Assembly (NCBI GenBank): GCA_017408305.1 | Contig: JAFQUU010000042.1 | Span: 1-22,609 of the forward strand | Source: Clostridia bacterium | GTDB lineage: Bacteria; Bacillota; Clostridia; Christensenellales; UBA1242 | Direction: 5' to 3' | Length of the DNA stretch: 22,609 bases | Shown: positions 1 through 7,329 of the stretch, piece after piece | Layout of the letters: each line of letters starts with the position of its first letter | Numbering within the stretch: the first letter of the stretch is position 1 | The notes under the pieces: generated by a model | What the model was told of the DNA's origin: nothing | Database searches by the model: none | The model's input: the letters and a program-made list of their open reading frames with translations, nothing else | Made by a program: the position numbers and the translations under genes

Positions 1-167
1 TCTGCCTTTTCAAATGTTTCTTCACCAAAACGGTCATCATCCAAAACCATATCAAAAAAACTGCCAAAGTTGCCCTTACCCTCTTTAGGACCAACCACAG
101 AATAGTTGCCTATTATTTTTGGGCATTTTTCAAAAAATATTGTTTGATTATATACATACTTATCCAT
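1..167 (-). CDS. spoVAD: Stage V sporulation protein AD, N-terminal part (cut by window edge)
   Basis: Only the first 55 codons are present; the gene runs off the left edge. The peptide opens MDKYVYNQTIFFEKCPKIIG, followed by an SVVGPKEGKGNFG stretch and a DDRFGEETFEKA segment, which I recognise as the conserved start of SpoVAD. SpoVAD belongs to the thiolase-like fold family and is a component of the SpoVA channel that loads dipicolinic acid into the forespore. It begins 29 nt after the spoVAC stop on the same strand, so the two are probably co-transcribed. The ATG is the only reasonable start; the Shine-Dalgarno sequence in front of it is weak (AGATAGG, distant), so translational coupling to spoVAC is plausible. 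Family identity is confident despite truncation because of both sequence and position. Confidence 0.88.
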   Translation of the reverse strand, partial: MDKYVYNQTIFFEKCPKIIGNYSVVGPKEGKGNFGSFFDMVLDDDRFGEETFEKA

Positions 168-196
168 AACAAAAGTTTGACCTATCTTTTTAAGTT

Positions 197-646
197 TTAT
201 ACAAAGAGTAGATACAAAAGTCCAACTGCTGTGCTTGCCACAAAACCAATAACAATGACAGGCCCTGCGATTGAAAACATCTTAACGCACATGCCAAACA
301 CAATGCCTTCTGCCTTAAAGTCTAGGGCTGGGCTTGTTATGGAGTTTGAAAAACCAGTTATTGGCACAATACTGCCACCACCTGCAAACTTGCCAATACG
401 GTCATAAACACCAATAGCTGTTAAAAACGAACCAAGGAATATTAAAATTACAAGAGTATATCCCCAAGCAGTTGCTTCTGCAAGTGTGGGAAAAATTGAT
501 AAAAGTGTGTCATTTATTGCTTGCCCTAGACAACATATAAGCCCACCAACCCAAAAACTGTTAAACAGGCTTCCAAATTCATGGGTTTTAGGGATTTTTG
601 CTTCTAAATATTCGTTATATCTTTTATTTCTTTCTTGATAATGCAT
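197..646 (-). CDS. spoVAC: Stage V sporulation protein AC, membrane channel subunit
   Basis: The 149-residue protein matches the usual SpoVAC length of about 150. It has a polar N-terminus and at least three hydrophobic segments: roughly residues 30-50, 60-80 and 120-148. The family signature GVYDRIGKFAGGGSIVPITG is followed by FSNSITSPALDFKAEG. SpoVAC is an integral inner-forespore-membrane protein; the family is known to take part in dipicolinate uptake during sporulation and release at germination. The ATG is preceded on the minus strand by AAAGGA about 5 nt upstream. It lies just upstream of spoVAD, as in other spore formers. spoVAA and spoVAB, which precede it in Bacillus, are not found upstream; a gene on the opposite strand lies there instead. 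I could not identify a convincing sigma-G promoter in the 105-nt gap to that gene. Confidence 0.93.
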   Translation of the reverse strand: MHYQERNKRYNEYLEAKIPKTHEFGSLFNSFWVGGLICCLGQAINDTLLSIFPTLAEATAWGYTLVILIFLGSFLTAIGVYDRIGKFAGGGSIVPITGFSNSITSPALDFKAEGIVFGMCVKMFSIAGPVIVIGFVASTAVGLLYLLFV

Positions 647-751
647 AAAAAGTCCTTTTTTAGTATTATTGGCAATACAAAAATTTTTAAACTTTTAAGC
701 ATAAAAAAAATAAACTTTCAAAAACTAGGTTCGAAATTAAAGGAGGATTAT

Positions 752-2431
752 ATGAAAAAATTTGCACTTGGGCTTACTGCTTGCGTTTTAAGTGTTGCAC
801 TTTTGGGTTGCAGTGCTTCGCAAAATGCAATCACACAAAGCCTTGACAGCAAAATGAACGAGTTACACAGCACAATCAGTTCAATAAAAACAATTTCTGC
901 TTCAGATTTAAGCCTAAAACCAAATACAGAAGAAAACCACGAACAACCACAAGTTCAAGAAACTGCATCTCAGGGCTATGTAGGCCCTTATGGTAATGTG
1001 AACACCTACGCATACCCACCACTTTTTAATTATTATGGAATGTACCCAAACTTTAACCCTTACGGCTATGGTCTTCAGGGCGTAAATAATATGGCAGGCT
1101 ACAGAAACTTTTATATGCCTTACGGACAAATGCCTTATGGTATGTATGGTTATGGCTCTAATAACGCAGGGCGCTGGGCATCAAATATTGACACATATCG
1201 CATAAATTCTGTAACCGAAAATGGCGAAACTACAACCACTGTTGACAGTTATCATAATGGCAAGCACACAGGACAAGAATCTTACACAGAACCTGTAACT
1301 GAGGAGAGTACTGACAAAACAAACCTTGAAACCACCTGCCAAATTTGCTTAATCTCTAATGCCTATGGCGATGACCTTAAAAATGAGATATTAGAGAACA
1401 TTGATTATGTAAAAGAACTTTCAAATTCAATTAAAAGTTTTGAACTTGAAGTTTCAAAAAGCCAAGCAAAAAGTGTAAACGAACTTTTAAACAACATCAC
1501 TTCAAGCCAAAGCAAAATCAATATGTCTAAAGGCGAAATGCACAAAAACTTAAAAAATGTTATGTCTCATAAAGCCATTGCTGACACAGAGCCTAATAGA
1601 GTTAACGCAAAATATATCAAACTTTTAAGCACTATGGACACAAGGAACACACACCTTAAAAACATCCTTGCAAGCCTTATTGAAATGGAAAACTGCATTG
1701 ACGGAAACTGTGGATTTAACTTTAATCAAAACCTAAAAAATTCAAACTGGATTAGTTCTTGCCCGAGCGGTGAATGCTCAAATTGCACAAACTGCACAAC
1801 TTGCGAACTTTGCCAAAACTGCCAAAGTTGTACAACTTCAAGTGGCTGCAGTGGTTGCATAAACTGCAACAACTGTCTTCTTTGCACAGATTGCGAAGCC
1901 TGCACAAACTGCTTTAACTGCAAGGATTGTGTAAACTGCACAAACATTGCAAATGCAACTGGTTGGGTGAACAACAAACCTTGTGAAAACTGCATTACCT
2001 CTGACCACGAACACACTGTATTGCCACAGGACAATAAGACAAGCACAAACACACAAGATGAAATACAAAATCAAGATAACACAGCAACAAACCAAGAAAA
2101 CAACACTGAAATTCAAGAAGGTGGCGTTACAACTTCACTGCCTCAAACCCCTTCAACTGGCTCTGTAAGAGTGCCAAACAACATTCAAGGCGAAATCAAA
2201 CCTAATGTTCAAGAAACAAGCATAAACGCAGATAAGGTGATTGAAGACAACCTTCTTGAAGAAGGCGAATTTTTGGCAGAAGACACTGACATGGATAACA
2301 ACAACAGCGAAATGAATAATGACCAATCTTTTACAACTGAAAATGGCGATAATATCGAGCCAAGAACTCTTGAAGAAGATTCTATCTTTAACGAAAATCC
2401 TAACGAAAACAACAAAGCATTAACAGCATAG
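752..2431 (+). CDS. Tyr/Gly- and Cys-rich lipoprotein, possibly spore-associated, function unknown
   Basis: I do not recognise a named family. The start is set by TTAAAGGAGG ending 5 nt before the ATG, although an open frame extends upstream. Residues 1-20 are a lipoprotein signal peptide with lipobox LLGC (Cys20). Residues about 75-145 are rich in Tyr, Gly, Pro and Asn. A helical, Ser/Lys/Asn-rich stretch follows (about 190-320). Residues 337-414 hold 21 cysteines, including two strict Cys-X-X runs: seven cysteines at 342-360 and eleven at 366-396. The tail is acidic and Gln/Asn-rich with no transmembrane segment. The Tyr-rich and Cys-rich composition resembles cross-linked spore coat or exosporium proteins, and the gene sits between sigF and spoVAC. 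A sporulation role is therefore inferred from composition and position only. The cysteine array could instead bind metal. No typical sigma-A promoter was found upstream. It converges on sigF with only 12 nt between the stop codons. Confidence 0.8.
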   Translation: MKKFALGLTACVLSVALLGCSASQNAITQSLDSKMNELHSTISSIKTISASDLSLKPNTEENHEQPQVQETASQGYVGPYGNVNTYAYPPLFNYYGMYPNFNPYGYGLQGVNNMAGYRNFYMPYGQMPYGMYGYGSNNAGRWASNIDTYRINSVTENGETTTTVDSYHNGKHTGQESYTEPVTEESTDKTNLETTCQICLISNAYGDDLKNEILENIDYVKELSNSIKSFELEVSKSQAKSVNELLNNITSSQSKINMSKGEMHKNLKNVMSHKAIADTEPNRVNAKYIKLLSTMDTRNTHLKNILASLIEMENCIDGNCGFNFNQNLKNSNWISSCPSGECSNCTNCTTCELCQNCQSCTTSSGCSGCINCNNCLLCTDCEACTNCFNCKDCVNCTNIANATGWVNNKPCENCITSDHEHTVLPQDNKTSTNTQDEIQNQDNTATNQENNTEIQEGGVTTSLPQTPSTGSVRVPNNIQGEIKPNVQETSINADKVIEDNLLEEGEFLAEDTDMDNNNSEMNNDQSFTTENGDNIEPRTLEEDSIFNENPNENNKALTA

Positions 2432-2443
2432 ACTGCCGAAAAC

Positions 2444-3166
2444 CTATATTGATAATTTTTCTTTAAGAGTCTCCAAAACCTTATTTTCAAGGCGGGAAAC
2501 TTGCACCTGTGAAATTTGAAGTTCTTTTGCAATTTCAGACTGCGTTTTGTCCCTAAAATATCTAAGTAGCACAATTTTTCTTTCGCGTTCTGGAAGGGTT
2601 TTCAGTGCTTCTTTAAGCATGATTTTTGTCATAACATTTTCTGTTTCATCAAATGCTTTAAATCGGTCTATGAGAAGTAGACCACTTTTTTCATTTTCAA
2701 AAGGAGTGTAGATTGAAATTGGCATTTTTGCTGAATCCATAATAAAAACAAGTTCTTCTTCATCAATAGAAAACTTTTCGGCAATTTGCTTAAGGCTTGG
2801 GGGTGTGGCATTTTTTAGCGTATATTCTTCAATAAACCTATTGATATAAATATTTTGCATTTTTACGCTTCTAGACACTTTTACAAAACCATCATCACGC
2901 AAAAACCTTTTAACTTCACCAATCACCATAGGCACAGCATAAGTTGAAAACTTTACATCAAAAGATGTGTCAAAATTGTTGATTGCCTTAATAAACCCAA
3001 CGCACCCAATTTGATATAAGTCCTCATATTCAACATGACTTGTCCTAAAACGCCTTATTATGCTTTTTACAAGTGGAAAGTTGTGCTGGATTAAAAGGTT
3101 CTTTGCTTCTTCATCTCCACTTTGTGCACGCTTTATTAGGGATATTGTTTCAGTGTTGTCAAGCAT
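2444..3166 (-). CDS. sigF: RNA polymerase sporulation sigma factor F
   Basis: At 240 residues this is a sigma-70 family factor close in length to known SigF. Region 2 is clear, with HVEYEDLYQIGCVGFIKAIN then FSTYAVPMVIGEVKRFLRDD, and a DNA-contacting VSRSVK segment. Region 4 carries LPERERKIVLLRYF and the helix-turn-helix KTQSEIAKELQISQVQVSRL. Sigma-F directs the first forespore-specific transcription after asymmetric division. Sequence alone does not separate SigF from SigG well, but placement directly after spoIIAA and spoIIAB makes SigF the right call. The ATG follows the spoIIAB stop with no gap, and its ribosome site (GGGGGA) lies inside the end of spoIIAB, so translation is coupled. It is expected to be held inactive by SpoIIAB until SpoIIAA is dephosphorylated. 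Confidence 0.95.
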   Translation of the reverse strand: MLDNTETISLIKRAQSGDEEAKNLLIQHNFPLVKSIIRRFRTSHVEYEDLYQIGCVGFIKAINNFDTSFDVKFSTYAVPMVIGEVKRFLRDDGFVKVSRSVKMQNIYINRFIEEYTLKNATPPSLKQIAEKFSIDEEELVFIMDSAKMPISIYTPFENEKSGLLLIDRFKAFDETENVMTKIMLKEALKTLPERERKIVLLRYFRDKTQSEIAKELQISQVQVSRLENKVLETLKEKLSI

Positions 3167-3619
3167 TTATTCCCCCACGGCAAGTTTTGATTTTTTTTCA
3201 AAGTTTTTAACAAGTTTAACCCTAAGGCCACCACCTACATTTTCAGAAACATCCATTTCGTCCATAAAACTTTCCATAACCGTAAAGCCCATGCCACTAC
3301 GCTCTTCAAGTGGTTTGGTGGTATAAAAAGGCTCAATCGCCTTTGAAATGTCTTTAATTCCAACGCCTGTGTCGCTTATAGTGATTTCTATTTTTTCTTC
3401 AAAAAGTTTTGCTTCAATCTCAATCCAGCCATTGCCTTTTGGATAGGCATGCACAACAGAGTTTGTAACTGCCTCGCTGACTGCAGTTTTAATGTCGGTT
3501 ATTTCATCAAGGCTTGGCTCTGCCTGCACGCAAAAAGATGCAACCATCGCTCTTGCAAAGCGTTCGTTTACAGAATCTGCTTTAAGTTTTACAATCATTT
3601 CGTTTATCGGTTTTTTCAT
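3167..3619 (-). CDS. spoIIAB: Anti-sigma F factor / serine kinase SpoIIAB
   Basis: This 150-residue GHKL-fold kinase has an N-box (EAVTNSVVHAY, Asn53) and a G1 box (DTGVGI, Asp83), followed by a glycine-rich ERSGMGFTVMESF lid region. The family binds and inhibits sigma-F and also phosphorylates SpoIIAA on serine. A good ribosome site (AAGGGAGC) precedes the ATG. The gene starts 12 nt after spoIIAA and its stop codon abuts the sigF start, giving the standard three-gene partner-switch operon. All recognisable catalytic features are intact. Confidence 0.95.
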   Translation of the reverse strand: MKKPINEMIVKLKADSVNERFARAMVASFCVQAEPSLDEITDIKTAVSEAVTNSVVHAYPKGNGWIEIEAKLFEEKIEITISDTGVGIKDISKAIEPFYTTKPLEERSGMGFTVMESFMDEMDVSENVGGGLRVKLVKNFEKKSKLAVGE

Positions 3620-3631
3620 ATTTTTGCTCCC

Positions 3632-3940
3632 TTAAATTATTTTGGGCATAATTTCATACAGCCCTGTCATTTTAAAAATTTTTTCTGCATGGCTAGAAGG
3701 ATTACAAATATAGATTGGAATATTTTTGTCCTTCATCTTCTTGTATCTACCAATAAGAACGCCTATGCCTGTGGAGTCCATAAACTCAAGTTCACTTAAA
3801 TCAACAATTATTTGCCGAAATCCCTTACCCTCAAACATTTCATCAAGCGTGATTCTTGTTGTAGTGGCAGTATGCTCATCAAGTTCGCCGCTTAAAAGCA
3901 CATACAGCGTGTTGTTGTAAACTCTATGTTTTACTTGCAT
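3632..3940 (-). CDS. spoIIAA: Anti-sigma F factor antagonist SpoIIAA
   Basis: The 102-residue STAS-domain protein carries the phospho-acceptor motif MDSTGIGVLIG. Ser56 corresponds to the regulatory serine (Ser58) of Bacillus SpoIIAA. Its unphosphorylated form binds SpoIIAB and frees sigma-F; SpoIIAB inactivates it by phosphorylation, and SpoIIE normally reverses this. I chose the ATG at 3940 over an upstream in-frame ATG because AAAGGAGC lies 8 nt before it and the peptide then begins MQVKHRVYNNTLYVLL, the usual family start. dacF, which leads this operon in Bacillus, is absent: the next gene upstream is the divergent trxB. No clear sigma-H promoter was found in the 163-nt upstream gap. Confidence 0.94.
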   Translation of the reverse strand: MQVKHRVYNNTLYVLLSGELDEHTATTTRITLDEMFEGKGFRQIIVDLSELEFMDSTGIGVLIGRYKKMKDKNIPIYICNPSSHAEKIFKMTGLYEIMPKII

Positions 3941-4040
3941 CTTTTTCGCTCCTTTTGTTTTTGAAAATCCTATCACAATCTGCCCTAAAAATTTTTGGAA
4001 CTAAAAAGGAAAATTGTCTTCTTTTGTAAAAAAGAAAAAT

Positions 4041-4061
4041 CTTTGCAAATCATTTGCAAAG
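4041..4061. promoter_or_regulatory. Perfect 21-bp palindrome, candidate operator in the spoIIAA/trxB divergent region
   Basis: CTTTGCAAAT and ATTTGCAAAG form 10-bp perfect inverted arms around a single C. The right arm contains the predicted -35 element of trxB (TTGCAA), so a protein bound here could block or modulate trxB. It lies 100 nt upstream of spoIIAA on the other strand. It has no T-tract and stands between divergent genes, so it is not a terminator. No regulator is identified. Confidence 0.55.
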
Positions 4062-4082
4062 ACTGAAATTTTAAGGTAGAAT
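4054..4082 (+). promoter_or_regulatory. Predicted sigma-A promoter of trxB
   Basis: TTGCAA (4054-4059) and TAGAAT (4077-4082) are separated by 17 nt. The -10 lies 21 nt before the trxB start codon, and a TAGGAG ribosome site lies between them. The -35 sits within the palindrome at 4041-4061. Confidence 0.6.
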
Positions 4083-4103
4083 AAAAAAGTTAGGAGATTT
4101 ATT

Positions 4104-5027
4104 ATGTACGATATAATTATTGTTGGTGGTGGCCCAGCAGGCATGACTGCCGCTATCTACGCCCTTAGGGCAAGAAAAAAAGTTTTGATGATTGAAAAAC
4201 TTGTTGTTGGTGGCCAAGTTGCCATCACAAGCCTTATTGAAAACTACCCAGGCTTTGAATCTATCACTGGGCAAGACCTTTCTGAAAAAATGTTTGCACA
4301 GGCAAACAAATATGGCCTTGAAACAGTTTATGCCGATGTTGTGGACTATGACCTTAAAGGCGAAATCAAAAAAGTTGTAACTCACGAAGGCACTTTTGAA
4401 GGTAAATCTGTGATTTTGGCACTTGGTGCAAGTGCAAGAACACTTGATGTTGCAAGCGAAAAAGAGTTTGCTGGAAGGGGCATTTCTTACTGCGCAAGTT
4501 GCGATGGCAACTTCTATAAGGACAAAGTTGTTGCAGTTGTGGGTGGTGGAAACAGTTCGCTTGGCGCTGTGCTTTACCTTGTAAACCTTGCAAAAAAAGT
4601 TTACCTAATTCACCGCAGAGAAACTTTTAAAGCCGAAGAAGTGCAAATTCAAAAAGTTATGAACCTTACAAAAGAAAAAGACGCCAAAGTTGAGTTTATC
4701 CCAAATGCCACAATTCAAGACCTTGAAGGCAACGGAAAAGTTGAAAGCATGATTGTTGAAGACCTTAAAACTGGTGCAACCAAAGAAATTGCAATTGATG
4801 GCGTGTTTGTTGCCATTGGCCGTAGGCCTGACACAGGTTTCCTTCAAGGCATGATAAACCTTGATGAAGGTGGACATATCATCACAGATGAAAACATGAA
4901 AACAAACATTGATGGCGTGTATGCTGCTGGTGATGTAAGAAGTGGAAGTTTAAAACAAATAGTAACTGCTGCTGCAGATGGTGCAATCGCCGCAAGCCGT
5001 ATTGTTGCATACCTTAATCAAAGATAA
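4104..5027 (+). CDS. trxB: Thioredoxin reductase (NADPH, FAD)
   Basis: The 307-residue length is typical of the low-molecular-weight bacterial enzyme. The N-terminal FAD-binding loop is GGGPAG (residues 8-13). The redox-active disulfide is CASC (Cys130, Cys133) in YCASCDGNFYKDK, a slight variant of the common CATC. The NADPH-binding loop is VGGGNSSLGAV, and an HRRETFKAE segment follows. A C-terminal YAAGDVR motif completes FAD binding. It reduces thioredoxin in the cytosol. The ATG follows TAGGAG at good spacing. No thioredoxin gene is adjacent. It is transcribed alone, away from spoIIAA, and ends at a strong shared terminator. A thioredoxin-reductase-like ferredoxin-dependent flavoprotein cannot be fully excluded, but the CxxC and the NADPH loop favour TrxB. 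Confidence 0.94.
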   Translation: MYDIIIVGGGPAGMTAAIYALRARKKVLMIEKLVVGGQVAITSLIENYPGFESITGQDLSEKMFAQANKYGLETVYADVVDYDLKGEIKKVVTHEGTFEGKSVILALGASARTLDVASEKEFAGRGISYCASCDGNFYKDKVVAVVGGGNSSLGAVLYLVNLAKKVYLIHRRETFKAEEVQIQKVMNLTKEKDAKVEFIPNATIQDLEGNGKVESMIVEDLKTGATKEIAIDGVFVAIGRRPDTGFLQGMINLDEGGHIITDENMKTNIDGVYAAGDVRSGSLKQIVTAAADGAIAASRIVAYLNQR

Positions 5028-5064
5028 ATAAAAAATGGACTTAAAATAAGTCCATTTTTTATTT
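5026..5064. terminator. Bidirectional terminator between trxB and the acetyl-CoA synthetase gene
   Basis: A 17-bp perfect stem with a 5-nt loop (AAAAT): the core TGGACTT pairs with AAGTCCA and is flanked by A-tracts on the left and T-tracts on the right. It therefore serves both convergent genes. The stem includes the end of the trxB stop codon and reaches the stop codon of the opposing gene. Confidence 0.9.
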
Positions 5065-7178
5065 TAGTAATCAAGCACAATTCTTGCATCAATGCCAATA
5101 AGTCTTCCTTCTTTGTCTGCAATAATTGGGTTAAGGTCCACTTCTTTTATTTCTTTGTTATCTTCTACAAGTTGACTTACTCTTATAAAGATTTCTGCCA
5201 AGCGTTGTTTGTCAACAGCCTTAAACCCACGGTTGGCTTCCATAAGTTTTGTTGCTTTGTTTGAAGATAACAGTTTTTCAAGACCCAAAAGGTTGATTGG
5301 GCAAGTTGTAAATGTAACTTCTTGCATTGCTTCAACAAAAATGCCACCAAGCCCAAACATAAGTGTGTTGCCAACGCCCTTCTTTTTGATTGTGCCAACA
5401 GTAAACTGTCTGTCTGCATCAACAATTTGCTTCATTACCACAATACCTTCAAGGCCTTCGTGTGCATCATGAAGAAGAAGATTGTTCATCAAAATTTCCC
5501 ATTTACGCTTAAGTTCTGCTTCATCTTTTATGCCAACAACCACTCCCCCAACTTCTGTTTTATGGGTAATCACAGTGCTTGAAATTTTAAGAACAATTGG
5601 ATAGCCAATCTCTCTTGCAATTTTCTTGGCTTGGGCCAAAGATTTTGCAAAACCATATGGTGCAACAGGAAGACCATAAGCACTTAAAACCTCCAAACTT
5701 TTTTGAGTTGAAAGAATTTTAAGGTCTTTTAGTTTGTATTTCGTAATGATTTTTCTAACATCATCTCTGTTGACTGGCAGATTTTTTGCCACTACACCAC
5801 GCTTTTGAAGGAAGTCTTTTCTTTGAGTTAGGCGTTTTACTGCCTTAACAGCATCAACTGCATAATTATAAACCGGCACAGTAATTTCTGGATGCCTTCC
5901 AAGTTTTTCAAAGAACTCATCATTTGTTTGGAAGATTGTAACAATAGATTTGTTTGGATATTTTTGTTTAAGAATATTTAATGATTCAATAAGTTCAACA
6001 TCATTTTTAACCGTAATATAAAGGTATATAACAAGAAGTATGTCAACCTCTGGGCTTTCAAGAAGCACTTCTGCAGATTTATAGAACTGCTCTAGACTTG
6101 CACTTGCAATAATATCAACTGGATTTTTTACGCTTGCATGGCTTGGAACAATCTCAAGAAGTTTGTTTTTAGTAGACTCTGATAGTTCTGCAAGTGGAAG
6201 ACCAACATCATTTGCAGTGTCTGTTGCAATAATGCCTGGACCACCAGCATTTGTAAGAATTGCAAGGTTGTTGCCTTTTGGCATGTTGCAGTGATTGAAC
6301 GCCTGAACAGTGTTTAAGAAATCTCTCAAATAAAGTTCTCTAATAACACCGGCACTGTCAAAAACGGTTTGAAGTGATGTTTCATCATCTGCCAGTGCAC
6401 CAGTATGGCTTGCTGTTGCAGCCTGCCCTTTGGCACTTCTTCCACTTTTTAGGAACACAATTGGTTTTTTCTGGCCAACGCGTTCACAAACTTCCTTAAA
6501 CCTCGCAAGGTCTTTGATGTTTTCAGCATAAACCATAATGATTTTTACTGTGTCATCATTTTCCCAGTATTCAATAATATCCAGGGTGTCAATATCTGCC
6601 TGATTACCCACACTCACCACTTGGCTAAAGCCATAGTTTTTGTTTTGAAGAAGGTTTACAATCCCAGAAATAAGTGCACCACTTTGAGAAACAAAACCAA
6701 TTTTGCCTGCATGAGAAACATTAACAGGCATAAAAGTTGCGTTCATGTTTTCTGTAAGGTTTGCAAAACCCAAACAGTTTGGCCCAATCATGTGCATTTT
6801 GTGATGATTGATTGCATCTAAAAGGCGTTGCTCAAGGATTGCGTTATCGCCACCAACTTCTTTAAAGCCAGCAGAAAGCACCACAACATTTGAAATTTTT
6901 GCAATATGACACTCTTCCACAACCCTAATAACACCCGTGTTTGGCACTGCAATCACTGCAACATCAATAGGTTTTTGAACATCCATAACGCTTTTGAAGC
7001 ATCTTATGCCTTCAATTTTTTCTTCATGCAAGTTTACAGGATAAATCCTGCCTGTAAAACCAGAACTTACAAGGCGTTTTACAACTTCATTGCCAACACT
7101 TCCAGCCTTGTTGCTTGCACCAATAATTGCAATGCTTCTTGCATGCAAAATTTTATCTATACTTGTTTGTTTTTTCAT
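5064..7178 (-). CDS. acdA: Acetate--CoA ligase (ADP-forming), fused alpha-beta type
   Basis: The protein has 704 residues from the ATG at 7178. An upstream TTG in frame is rejected because GGAG lies at proper distance from this ATG. The N-terminal CoA-binding domain opens SIAIIGASNKAGSVGNEVVK. It is followed by a succinyl-CoA-ligase-like domain with GFVSQSGALISGIVNL. The phospho-carrier histidine is in ATASHTGAL (His258). The C-terminal third is an ATP-grasp domain (from about residue 480, with YGLPVAPYG and a VVVMKQI-type core), so the alpha and beta parts are fused. The family converts acetyl-CoA (or another acyl-CoA), ADP and phosphate to the acid, CoA and ATP, a substrate-level phosphorylation step in fermenters. 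It is monocistronic with its own promoter and terminator. The acyl substrate cannot be told from sequence, so the symbol is a family-level suggestion. Confidence 0.88.
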   Translation of the reverse strand: MKKQTSIDKILHARSIAIIGASNKAGSVGNEVVKRLVSSGFTGRIYPVNLHEEKIEGIRCFKSVMDVQKPIDVAVIAVPNTGVIRVVEECHIAKISNVVVLSAGFKEVGGDNAILEQRLLDAINHHKMHMIGPNCLGFANLTENMNATFMPVNVSHAGKIGFVSQSGALISGIVNLLQNKNYGFSQVVSVGNQADIDTLDIIEYWENDDTVKIIMVYAENIKDLARFKEVCERVGQKKPIVFLKSGRSAKGQAATASHTGALADDETSLQTVFDSAGVIRELYLRDFLNTVQAFNHCNMPKGNNLAILTNAGGPGIIATDTANDVGLPLAELSESTKNKLLEIVPSHASVKNPVDIIASASLEQFYKSAEVLLESPEVDILLVIYLYITVKNDVELIESLNILKQKYPNKSIVTIFQTNDEFFEKLGRHPEITVPVYNYAVDAVKAVKRLTQRKDFLQKRGVVAKNLPVNRDDVRKIITKYKLKDLKILSTQKSLEVLSAYGLPVAPYGFAKSLAQAKKIAREIGYPIVLKISSTVITHKTEVGGVVVGIKDEAELKRKWEILMNNLLLHDAHEGLEGIVVMKQIVDADRQFTVGTIKKKGVGNTLMFGLGGIFVEAMQEVTFTTCPINLLGLEKLLSSNKATKLMEANRGFKAVDKQRLAEIFIRVSQLVEDNKEIKEVDLNPIIADKEGRLIGIDARIVLDY

Positions 7179-7194
7179 AAATATCTCCAAAAAT

Positions 7195-7222
7195 ATTATA
7201 GCAAATGAAACTTTTTAAGTAA
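7195..7222 (-). promoter_or_regulatory. Predicted extended -10 promoter of the acetyl-CoA synthetase gene
   Basis: On the minus strand TTACTT (7222-7217), a 16-nt spacer and TGCTATAAT (TATAAT at 7200-7195) are present. The -10 is a perfect consensus with an extended TG. It lies 16 nt from the ATG, so the leader must be very short, just containing the GGAG site. Confidence 0.65.
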
Positions 7223-7280
7223 AATATTTTTTTGTGTTTTTAAAAAAAAACAGAAAAAATTTCGCTATTTTTCAAAATAC

Positions 7281-7310
7281 TTGCCAAAAACTTAAAAAAT
7301 ATGCTATGAT
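7281..7310 (+). promoter_or_regulatory. Predicted extended -10 promoter of the DUF1846-lgt operon
   Basis: TTGCCA (7281-7286), an 18-nt spacer ending in TGC, and TATGAT (7305-7310). The -10 is 19 nt upstream of the DUF1846 ATG, and AAGGACAGG lies between. This element drives the five-gene plus-strand operon. Confidence 0.65.
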
Positions 7311-7329
7311 TTCTTTAAGGACAGGAAAA

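Noticed and set aside
647..720. Sigma-G promoter for spoVAC (AATACTA near 661)
   Set aside because: It resembles the -10 CATACTA, but there is no -35 at proper spacing and it would start transcription within the ribosome site.
635..751. 39-residue N-terminal extension of the lipoprotein
   Set aside because: The lipobox signal peptide and AAAGGAGG both point to the ATG at 752; the extension overlaps spoVAC and its leader.
1760..1939. Tandem DNA repeat or CRISPR-like array
   Set aside because: The periodicity is in the protein (Cys-X-X); the DNA units are 9 bp with variable codons, with no repeat-spacer structure.
1726..2116. Long open frames on the minus strand across the Cys-rich region
   Set aside because: They arise from the repetitive TGC-rich coding DNA of the lipoprotein; they have no ribosome sites and overlap a well-supported gene.
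3941..4040. Sigma-H promoter for the spoIIA operon
   Set aside because: An AGGATTT near 3966 resembles one box, but no partner box at 11-12 nt spacing matches, so I did not annotate it.
7234..7329. Upstream extension of the DUF1846 gene
   Set aside because: It covers the predicted promoter, encodes low-complexity residues and lacks a ribosome site.
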